Assembly: GCA_963971225.1 (NCBI GenBank)
Contig: OZ020267.1
Coordinates: 118,041,891 to 118,105,890, forward strand
Origin: Melieria omissa
Lineage: Eukaryota; Arthropoda; Insecta; Diptera; Ulidiidae
Direction of reading: 5' to 3'
Length of the DNA: 64,000 nucleotides
Shown here: in pieces, positions 37,450-47,100 of the stretch
Layout of the letters: each line of letters begins with the position of its first letter
How positions within the stretch are numbered: position 1 is the stretch's first letter
The notes under the pieces: model-generated
What the model was told of the DNA's origin: nothing
The model's database searches: none
The model's input: the letters and a program-made list of their open reading frames with translations, nothing else
Position numbers and translations under genes: made by a program

Positions 37450-38760
37450 TATGTATTAGCAAGCGTGTTTCTTGTCGCGGGGGGAGAAAGAGACGAGCGG
37501 AGGCATAGGTTGCGGGAAATTTGCTCGCGCTCAACAGTTTGTGATCTTGTTCGACGAACCGGAGAGCAAACAACTAACCAAAACATCGTCGTTTCAACCA
37601 AGGTATATTAACAAGGTACGCCAGGCTCAGAGAGCCATCAAAATAAAGGGGCCAAATAAGAGTTGCTTTTTGTTGGGAATGACTTGTTGGTTGCATCTTT
37701 TAGTATTGTTCCTCAAACTCTAAAAACTGCGTTTATGTAGGACAAATGTTATAATTAGTTAGTTATAATCGAATGCCACAAAGATAATTTGGTATTAATT
37801 GTTATAGTGTTGCTGAATGTCTTATACATTTTTTGCCCATTCAAAAATAAAAATGTAATGTAAATTTCTATGGAATTTTTGATAATTTTTTATTTACGTA
37901 AAATCTTTTTTCAAGTGTTTTTGTTTTAAATTTTTGTTTAAGTTCCTTATTCTAAAATACATTCTACATTAAAATAAAGTTGTTTTACTTCTTCAGCACC
38001 CTGAACAGAATTAGAAAAAGAACATACAATTTCCCACAAATTGCTAACACCATGATACAAAAATATACAGGTAGTTTCAATGCGACAAATAAAAATAAAA
38101 TTCAGAATTGGAAAAAAATATTTGTTTACAAATTTTGTACTACTATTTTCATTTTTGCTACAGAGCTGCAATTCCACACAATCAGTTTATGTAGTATATC
38201 ATTCAGTTTCTCTATTTTTTACTTGTTTTTGCACCCTTAAAATTTTATTTTTATTTGTCAAAAAAGCAAATTACTTTTAATTTTGCTCGATTGAATCAAC
38301 CTAAATTTTTTTGTATCATGGCTAACACATAAAATTTTCAATTTCAATCTATTTCATTCTTTCATTTGTATTCATTCCACAATATATTTTATTGCGTATC
38401 AGGCGGGTGTCATGGGCTATATTTCGCGTATATGTATTTTACAATGTTACCCAAATCTGTACACAAAAGTATAGTTGCACAAACAATATCAACACTAATA
38501 GTAGGTTTTTTATTCTACAAAAAGAGCAACCGTTCACAAATAAGAGGGTGAAGAGAGACATTTAAAGCTGCCGCTCTCAGCCTGGCATACCTTGTTAATA
38601 TACCTTGGTTTGCATGCATATTTATTGATCTTATTCGTCGAAGCGAAAGCGGAGAGCAAACCACGAACCAAAGTATCATCAACGTCGTTTCAATGAAGAT
38701 GATTCTGGATTCGCTAATGTTTTGTTGTTGTCGTTTATTCTGTGTATGCTTTTTTGTGTT
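37450..38760. repeat. Dispersed pieces of repeat family Z
   Basis: Phrases such as GGAGAGCAAAC, ACCAA...CGTCGTTTCAA, GATTCGCTAATGTTTT and AAGGTATATTAACAAGGTA appear at 37545-37615 and, in another arrangement, at 38590-38730. Related phrases return at 59420-59500. No supported gene. Confidence 0.5.
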
Positions 38761-39369
38761 GCCGATTGGTTTTGCTGCACACATTGCTGTCATGTCACCA
38801 TCAATCGAATCTTTGTGGTGTAAAAATGTGGTGGTTGATCCCAATTATTATATTTTTACGTGGCTAGTTCGAAATAAAATTATTTGTTTATATTTTCACA
38901 TTGTTGATTAAAATTTTGAGAATATGGGAAAACTACGAAAAAAAAAGTAATGCCCATCAGCATATTGACTTCAAAATTCGTGAAAACACTTGAAATCAAA
39001 AATAATTAGATATGTGTTTTAATTTTGTATTTTTTTTAATCGAAATCTAACGGACAAACCAAGGGTAAAAAAATTGTGTGGAAAAACATAATTTAATAGG
39101 TCTATTGACTTTCAATAAGGCGAAAGCCCTACTACAGCACTAAATAAATAATAAGACAAAATTATTACGGACTCATAAAATCGTTTTCTTTCCAATTCAT
39201 TTTTTATTTAATGTCTTTGTTGATTACCTTATTATTTATTTTGTAAGTGCCTGTAGCGATTATATAAGTCGCTATGCCTGCCATATTTTATATTCTTTTC
39301 TATGATTCTGCGCCCACTACAGTCGGCAGTGAGTTCAGGAGCAATATGAGACGCTGTGCAGGCTTCTAG

Positions 39370-39640
39370 AAGAACAAAAGCCAGCCAGAAAATATAAATA
39401 GTTTTACAATTTCAGCTTTTCGCCAGCGCAACAACAACAACAAGATCACATCGTCTTTCTCCTCTTCGCACAATTGTGCGAGAATGAACGAGTAAGCACA
39501 GACGCGGCATTCGTGTGTTTCCTCTTGTTGCCTACCCCCCCGCATCGTGAATACGGGTGGAGATATCAGCACCCGCATTCAAATTTTTGCTTGTACGTGA
39601 TGCACTCTTTATGTTCTATACTTTTTGGTTGTATTCAAGT
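39370..39640. repeat. Dispersed repeat family Z, copy with GCGCAACAACAACAA core
   Basis: AGTTTTACAATTTCAGC, TTCGCCAGCGCAACAACAAC, CACAATTGTGCGAGAATGAA and GATATCAGCACCCGCATTCA occur here and again in the same order at 59505-59790. No coding frame is conserved. Confidence 0.7.
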
Positions 39641-39719
39641 TTTGCATCAACGTGTTGGTGTTTCGGTTAGGTCTGTCTGACAGGGGTTATTCATTGTTCA
39701 CACACATAAGATGTATTAA

Positions 39720-39995
39720 CCCTCAATCACCCACCCCTATTAAAATCACGTATGGCTCAGGGTGGGTAGCCTGAGTCCCTGGGACTCACATATTTTGTTT
39801 ACGAAATAATGCAACATATATTAAATTTGTTTGGTTTTTTTATTTATCTGCAGGCCACATTAAGACCTCTTGTTACAGATCTCATTCCATATCTTTACAT
39901 AACTCTAGCTGTACGCCAAAGCACAAAAACTAAACCTGTACCAACTTATTAAAGTTTGTAGTGAGTCCCTTGGACTCAGGGTGGGCGATTGAGGG
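39720..39995. mobile_element. TTAA element C, 276 bp
   Basis: TTAA on both sides (39716-39719, 39996-39999). The left end CCCTCAATCACCCACCC is the inverse of the right end GGGTGGGCGATTGAGGG with one mismatch. The subterminal palindromic phrase GAGTCCCTGGGACTC recurs near the right end. No coding frame; piggyBac-like ends. Confidence 0.85.
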
Positions 39996-39999
39996 TTAA

Positions 40000-40189
40000 T
40001 AAGGTGATGGCACTACTGCAACAAAATCCCCATGTATTTTGTTAGTGCTTTTGGGCATGCTCATTATCAAATCCCACAGCGGTGGCCGGCCATTTTTACC
40101 ATTTTGACAATAAGCATGACCATTCGCGACAAATCAAAAGAGAACCAGAAGAAACAAGTTTAAGCAGCTGTGTTGCCACCACTACCTTA
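40000..40189. mobile_element. TTAA element G, copy 2, adjoining element C
   Basis: Shares TTAA 39996-39999 with element C and has its own TTAA at 40190-40193. Ends TAAGGTGATGGCACTACTGC and, inverted, TAAGGTAGTGGTGGCAACA. Same family as 35680-35826. It stops about 190 bases from the nmd stop codon. Confidence 0.75.
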
Positions 40190-40378
40190 TTAATGTGCCT
40201 TGTTCACACACAAAATATGTGTGCATGTGTAAACGATTATGCGTGAATTAAAATTATCCACTACTTTTTTTTTATTATGCTAAAATTTTAGTGTAAGTGC
40301 GCATAATTTTGTGAATGAAGCAACAAGAACTTAATTGTAACGAAAACCATCTGATTGTAAGTATTAACACAACAATTG

Positions 40379-41585
40379 CTAATCTAATTCAATTCTATTT
40401 TCAAGAAATAAATTTCCTGTGTGCATTTTGGATTCCTTCATTTTGTCGTAAGACTTAAGCAGATCCTCCATTGAAATTGCTAATATTGGGTTTCTAGGTT
40501 GATGGGCGGAAGTTGATGTGGATGGCTCAGAGGTGGGCTGTATCAGCTGCACCTCGTTGGAGCGCATGAACTGACGCATACGATGAACTGATGCATTCCG
40601 ACACATTTCGCGTAGGTCAGATCCGGAAAAGCCGTTTGTCAACTGCGCCAGGCGGTTGAAATCGACGTTGTCATGGACGCACTCTGTCTCCAAAATCAAT
40701 TTCAGAATTTGCAACCGTTGCATTTCGGTCGGTAAACCGATGTGGAATTGAGCAGGCATGCGACGAATAATTGCTTTATCCAAATCCTGGGGCCTGTTCG
40801 TGGCACCCATAACAATTACAGTGGAATTAGAGTTAGTATTGAGCCCATCCCAAAGCATCATAAACTGAGTTTTCATCATGGCAGTAGCTTCGTGATCATT
40901 CGAATTGCGACTTCGTAAAAATGAATCTATTTCGTCAATGAAAATTATGCACGGCTGAATTTTCATCGCCAACGAGAAGACGGCGGATGCTAATTTTTGC
41001 GACTCACCGTACCACTTATCGGTAAGAATGGCTACGTCAAGATTAATAAATCGCATACCAGCCTCTTTAGCGGTAGCTTTCGCAATTAAAGTTTTACCAC
41101 AACCGGGCGGCCCATGGAGAAGAACGCCTTTGGGCGCTTGCCACAGCTTTGATTGATTGAAAAGATCGCGGTGACGAACTGGAAGCACAACTGATTCCCT
41201 TAACTCCTGTATGACAATGTCGAGACCGGCAATGTCGCTCCAACTCACTGGAATGTCTGCGGGCACCACTAAATGCGAAGCAATCATCAACTCGTAGTCA
41301 TTAAACTGTTCGGGATTAATTTTGAAACCACCTTGATCATTTAACCTAAAAGTGCAGAAAACATCATGTCAAATGAATATAAACCTTCGTTCATTGCATT
41401 TACCGTTTCAGTTGTTCTTCAGCCTGTAACTTTGCTTTCTTCTTGTTCTTACTAGTAGGATCAAGCTGATTCATCATCCATTTTACAGAGTAAAATGTAA
41501 TTACTGATGCTATTGAAACACGTAAAAGAAGCTGCAAAATTTCGCTACGTGATAATTGAGAGCCACCAAAATTGAAATTATCCAT
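40379..41585 (-). CDS. nmd: nmd / ATAD1 (Msp1-like) outer-membrane AAA ATPase, complete
   Basis: Join of 41585-41404 and 41345-40379; donor GTAAAT, acceptor TTTTAG, arginine codon split at the junction; 382 residues, close to the roughly 360-370 of ATAD1. The family extracts mislocalised tail-anchored proteins from the mitochondrial or peroxisomal outer membrane; the fly gene is named no mitochondrial derivative. Visible: an N-terminal membrane segment at about 19-38 (LLLRVSIASVITFYSVKWMM), basic linker, Walker A GPPGCGKT at about 139-146, pore loop DKWYGES at about 170-176, Walker B IIFIDEID at about 194-201, and the arginine-finger segment RRMPAQFH at about 255-262. All catalytic residues look intact. 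A second in-frame ATG at 41609 would add eight residues; the inner one is preferred because MDNFNFGG resembles other fly N-termini. No frameshift or stop. Confidence 0.95.
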
Positions 41586-41938
41586 TATCAATTCAAGTAT
41601 TAAATGCAAGATAAAATGGTTACATAGACTTCTTCCCCAAAGACTTTCCTTACAAACTGCACCACTAAAATTCAGGACCCAAAAAGCAAAACTGACAGTA
41701 ATGCCAACGGAACCAGTGCTGCCACCTTATCCACTTCATAGTATAATATAGGCTTGGGACAGTGATGGAATTCTTGATTGATTGAAATTGATACAATCGC
41801 AGTTTATAAAGTACGTTGGTAACCAAAAGAAACATTTTTATTGCCTTTTAGCACTAAAATGTCGGTATGCAGCTCTCAAGACAAGCGAAAACTTCATATA
41901 AAAAAAGCTCAAGAAATGTTCAAGAAAACTTCCTTGAG

Positions 41939-42217
41939 TCATGTTTTCTTGAGGTGGACGCACCTCACAAAAAAACTGATTTGGTTTTTTAATACTTTTT
42001 TTAATTGAAAAGTAAAATGATAACACTGATTTCGGCAAGAAACATATGCGTACCTATTTATTTCACAAAGGAAAAGTGACAGCTGCCTGCCTTCCATGCC
42101 GGCCATGAAAATGCCGCAGTCCAACGTGAGCAAGAGGTCGTCCCTTAAATATCTTAAGGCATGTAATAAAAGCGTAATCGGTTGAAATATAATAAAAACT
42201 TACGAATCGTCGTCCAT
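41939..42217 (-). CDS. Tentative small two-exon gene upstream of nmd, product unknown
   Basis: ATG at 42217 followed by MDDDS and a consensus donor (TC then GTAAGT) at 42203. An acceptor CTTAAG at 42154-42153 joins in frame to YLRDDLLLTLDCGIFMAGME and onward, open to a stop at 41939. The first exon is only 14 nt. The acidic start, strong donor and unusually GC-rich, repeat-free stretch at 42060-42140 suggest real coding sequence, but I recognise no family. A second possible donor (AATAG then GTACGC, about 42048) could end the exon early, with the rest of the gene elsewhere. It could equally be a chance open frame in a promoter region. Confidence 0.3.
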
Positions 42218-42428
42218 TTGGAGAGAACTGAATTTTATTATTAAAATTAAAAATTGTCCAGTACTAAATCAACTTGTAAAAATTTCTTTCAAACGTCAAA
42301 TTTACTTGACTGTACTTTTTCACGCTTAAGAAATATATGCTCGTTTATTCTTGGAAATTAATTCTTTTAGAAATTTATTTAAAAAAAAATGAGTTTCGAA
42401 AGGTGAAATAATGAAAGTATGTATATAT

Positions 42429-42697
42429 CTGTGGCCGGAAGGAATAACAGCCAAAGTCGAGTTAGGAAAAAATAGAGTTATTACCACCATTGCATTCGTC
42501 GTATTCAAATGTACTACTACACAAAATTCTCATAATTGCTTTTTGGCTTTTGGCTTTTGCTCATAAAATGAATGTTTTACGCCCAAAAATCTAAAATTTA
42601 TCTAGTGTAATCTAGTGTAAAGCAAATTCAAAAATTAAAAGTGCTCTCCAGAAAACTTCTTAAAATCGACTTTGGCTGTTATTCCTTACGGCCACAG
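42429..42697. mobile_element. Palindromic miniature element, copy 2
   Basis: CTGTGGCCGGAAGGAATAAC at the left and its inverse (TTATTCCTTACGGCCACAG) at the right; the body matches 3868-4112 closely with a short internal duplication (GCTTTTTGGCTTTTGGCTTT). It sits in the nmd to eEF1delta intergenic region. Confidence 0.8.
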
Positions 42698-43184
42698 ATA
42701 TATACATGGTATAAAAAAATTGGATCACTTGATGAGCCAATGCTTCATCTCAGTCGCCATATTGCGCATCTGACACTTAAGTTTTTTTGACGTTCTTCTT
42801 CATAGTATAAACAGAATCAAATCGTCGGCCGATTTTTACGCACCGAACGCACGCTGTCAAAATTAAAACACACAGTAGTGCCAGTGATTGCCCACAACAA
42901 CGACGACTACGATATTCGGCCGACGACCGGTCTTCCGACAATAGAACAAATTCTAATTTACCCGCAGTCCTCGTGCGAACCAATCAGCTGTGCAGCTGTC
43001 AAAGGTTAAAATCGAAAATATAATCGAACGAAAAATTTCTATTGAACATGTTTTTAATCCTGCAATGAATTATCTGCTGTTGAATTTGCATTAACATTTT
43101 TATACTTCCGCCCAACATATGTCAGTCACAATGAAAGGTCTATTCCGTGTTTATTGAAAAAATCTTAATATTTTTAGAACCTTA

Positions 43185-43595
43185 CAGTCAAACCTAAATT
43201 GGAGCGTGAAGCGTTGCATTTTCTGACGCAACGTTCTCGCTCAGCGCGGCATACCGAAATTGAAGCGTTGCGTTGGGGCTGTCAAAATCATGAAATGAAA
43301 ACAAATGTCAAAAAAATATCTGTTTAGTTGCCAAAAAACCAACAAACTATTATTATTTTGCAAAACTTAGCTCTTATTTGAATAAATTCCTCACAATTTA
43401 AATCAAATCAAATATAAATCACAGACGTTTTTGTTTGTCGCAGCCAACTTCAACTGCTAACCCGCTGTCAAAATTGGAAATTCGAATAGCTCAGCGTCAG
43501 AGCGTTTCAATTGCGGTTTGCCCCATACAATTTGTATGGGCATGAAGCAATTTTGACAGTTGCTTGCCGCTGACGCTCCAATTTAGGTTTGACTG
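43185..43595. mobile_element. PIF/Harbinger-like miniature element
   Basis: CAGTCAAACCTAAATTGGAG at the left and its exact inverse at the right (about 25 bp), with TTA on both sides (43182-43184, 43596-43598). A 3-bp TTA duplication is the habit of PIF/Harbinger. Inner phrases GAAGCGTTGCG and TGCTTGCCGCTGACGC are partly palindromic. No coding frame. Confidence 0.7.
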
Positions 43596-43620
43596 TTAAA
43601 TATCTTTAGTTTAGTATTAC

Positions 43621-43947
43621 AGCCGCCGTGGCTCAGTTGGTTAGTGCGCAGTCCAACGAGTCGAATGCAGAGCGACGCAAGATCGAATACTGCATGTAGT
43701 AACACCTAAAAAAAATAACGGGAAACTCGTTTTCTCTTGCGGTGGCTGTCCTCAGCTGGAAATGGCAAACCTCTGAGAGTAAAAATTGCCTATGAAAAAG
43801 CTCCCAACCTGCCGTTCGGAACCGGCATAAAACTGTAGGTCCCTTCCACCTGCGTACAAAATTCACACGCACAACACGGGTGGTTGCGGGAAGCTAGGCC
43901 TTAGTCTCGCGTAAGCGGGCTGTCGTGCCAATCAATTATTATTATTT
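43621..43947 (+). repeat. SINE copy 4
   Basis: Flanked by GTATTAC (43614-43620 and 43948-43954). Full-length start AGCCGCCGTGGCTCAGTTGG. It lies about 200 bases upstream of the eEF1delta start, in sense orientation. Confidence 0.9.
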
Positions 43948-44150
43948 GTATTACAACGAGGTGGCATCACAACTCAAGCTTTTGACAAATACGAAAAAGT
44001 CAATAAGCACGTTTAGTGTCAACAAATTTTACAGCGGTTCTACCTTGTGGTTTTTCATGCCTACCTTCGCAGTGAAGGCTTCACTCTAACCTGATTTTTC
44101 CTTGTGCTTGTGGATTTTGTCATCAGTTCGAAGAGTTTGATCTAGAAGAA

Positions 44151-47100
44151 ATGTCCTCATTGGTAGCAGAAAAGTTTTGGGTAGATAAGGCGTGCTTTCA
44201 TAATGCCGAACGGCAATATTATGAGTACTTATCCAAAAAGGTAAGAAGATGATTAATTCTGAATAATGTGCAAGAGACGTAGAGTTTATAATCATCTATT
44301 ATTTTGTGCCTACCGTGTTGGCTCCTAGCAACATGGAGCAAAACTATTGCATTTAGTTCAGTTATATGTTCTTACACAGTCGATATTTATTTCACGCTGC
44401 TTAAGGAGTTGGCTGAAACAGAAACATACAGCCAAAATTTCGACGAGGATAAATTAGATAATGTAAAAGATCAATGGACGAAGCCTTACAAGAAGCCTAA
44501 GAAATTAAAGAAAAAGGACAATTGTGAACCCAAGGATACATCGACAACATCAGAAAGCGATGAAAAAATTTTGCTATTTGCGAAACCTCAACACAGCTCG
44601 CCGGTCGAAGTGGTTGAAGTTGTCAAGGAAAGGAATAAAAAGCGAAACAAATCGAATAAAATTACTGAGACATTGATTAAAAATTCTCAGTTCTTTGCCG
44701 AACCAAAAATGAATGGTGCCGATTTTGTTCCAACCAAATGTGGTGGTTCCGTCACAAAATTGAAGAAAACCTTCGGTGACGCCAAGATCAAGGTGAAACG
44801 CTTATTGTTTTCTGACCTCAGCCGAATTCACTTTAAACTTTTCTTTTTGGCACACTGACTGCTGTTATAAATATTACGATATGTAAGCATAGTTGCTATC
44901 GTAGCAATTATTTTATTTTCGCAATGTTTTCCAAAGTAGTTGTAGCGACAGATTGCTACGACAGCAATTTTACGCCTAAAATGCTATGAAGAGTCAACTC
45001 CAATATAGATATTCCTAACGTTAAAAACAGCGACATTAAGGATATTACGTCTGTACTAACCGTTCTTAATGGGTTCACGATGCTCATTTTATGCAGTTTG
45101 GAAAAAGGGCATGACCCAAAAAATTCACAAAAGTTCTAAAAATTTGAAAATTGCTCTAAAGTTTCTCTTTACCCTTCGCTGCATGGCATTGCATATATGC
45201 AATGTTAACTTTTAATAGATTTAGAGACTATTCTATTCACCAGTTTACAGTCGTTCATTCTTCAGTTGTATCTTTTATGTTAAAACATTTTATTATTAAC
45301 GGAATTTTGCGAATAACATTGAAAGTGTGTGCAAAAGAATCGAAAAAACAAGTATTTCGATTCGGTGAAATAATTTTGGTTATTGATGGCGATGGGGATA
45401 TGACAGTCGCAGTCGCTCAGCTGTTTAGTGCGTGGTATTATGAGTATACAATGACGCCTGACCTCTGTTTGACTTCCCGTAGAAGCTAACATTAAAAAAT
45501 AGATAAAACCTACTTTCATTTCAACGGTAGCGTTCTCATCAGGATACGGAAAATGTCCGCAAAACTTCATTCATAGATACAGAAACTCAACAAAATTTAA
45601 TTGTTACCATCAGAACTTAACAAGCAACAAGAATAATATGACAAAAATATTGTTTCTTCACGGAAATCAAATCATGCAACGAAGGGTTAAAGTGTTAAAA
45701 TCTATGACTGAGCATTCGGAAAAAATGGGGTCAGTCTACATTTTCATTTGATACGTCTGGGGCCAACTTGGGAGCAATGGGAGCCTATTTTTATTATATA
45801 TTTTACTTATGATACAATAATACTCAGGTAATTACATTCGATCATATTTAAAAGTCAGTTGCTTTTTTGACAAATAAGAAGAAAATTTTAATGATGCAGA
45901 AAAAAGTATGAATGCTAGGAAATTTATTTAGAAATAGTAGTTGGTAGTTGTTGTAGTTAATTTTAACAATTGATGCGATCAAATAATGGATAACTGCTGT
46001 AATTTTGTTCTGCAAATTGAACATTACAACCGATGCGGCAAATTTCATGAATTTCGGTATCAAGTTATTAAAATGTTGTGATTTTTAAAAGACTAAACTA
46101 CAAACTTACATTATACATTATATGGACACTATAATATTGAAAGTATGGTCAAACTGATGGGACTCTATTGAATAAATGTATCATCGAAGAATTGCTGGCA
46201 CTGTGTAACACAGACCTCTTGCCGAGCAGCAAGAGCACCACCACGACTCGCTTGCGCCGAGCAGCAAGAGCTCCGCCACAACTTGCACATTTAGTCTATA
46301 AGAACCACGCAAATCGTGCACACGCAAGATATGTTGTTAATTGAGTTGGTTAAAGATCTATTCTTTTCCTCAATAACTTTATTTAAGGACGGAGTCGTAA
46401 ATCGACTGCCGCCCGAGACTGGTGGATCCAGAATGCCAGTTTTATGCATCGAAACTGCACTCTACAACTTCGACTACCTGCTATTTCTTACTTGTTATCA
46501 TTGCAGCGCAGGCACTGTTTTGTCTTTTACGATGCTAACGAAAGGTCATCGGCGCATCCCAAGCGCACCCACAGCCAGCCAGCCGTACCCGCAAAAGCCA
46601 GACCTCAGCCGCGTCTCGGCGACCCTCCACCCGGTCACATTTTCATTTCAATTGCACTCTGCAATGGCGGCCGCGATGGTTAAATGAGTGCTGTGGTTGT
46701 TCAGTTGTTCGACAGATCGATCCCACCTCTAATCCCTTCCTTTCCTTGTCCTCTTGTATTGATGTTCCCCCCTATTTAAGCTCCCTGGCTTAGGCCGTTG
46801 GTCTCGTTCAGTGTTTACTGTCCTATTGTCTCTCTTTATTCGTACGCCGTACAATAAAGACATCCCAAAATCTACCCGAACCAACCGTGTTTTATTTATC
46901 CCGCTCCGCGACGAATCGATTAAACAATCTGAGGTGGCACACATGTCCAAAACTCGCACTTTTAATAAAATACACCACCACGCTTCAACACAAAAACCTG
47001 CCTTCTTTTTTCTGTCGGTCACCGCGCAAACATTTAGAAAAAATGTGTTCTACACATGAATTCTTACAGTATTTTTATGATACGTTACTACATAAAGCCG

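Larger units (their letters stand above)
42711..44058. mobile_element. TIR repeat family X, inverted copy carrying two insertions
   Basis: Reverse-complement relative of 33236-34716: GAGCCAATGCTTC...CGCCATATTGCGCATCTGAC at the left and CAGCGGTTCTACCTT at the right. It is interrupted by a PIF-like miniature element (43185-43595) and a SINE (43621-43947). Its right edge is about 90 bases from the eEF1delta ATG. Confidence 0.65.

Noticed and set aside
44304..44405. Upstream part of the open frame before the eEF1delta cassette exon
   Set aside because: Hydrophobic text before ELAETETY lies in the intron side of the acceptor; including it would break phase with exon 1.
46180..46940. Possible solo LTR with AATAAAGACA signal
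   Set aside because: I could not find TG...CA ends with a matching target duplication.
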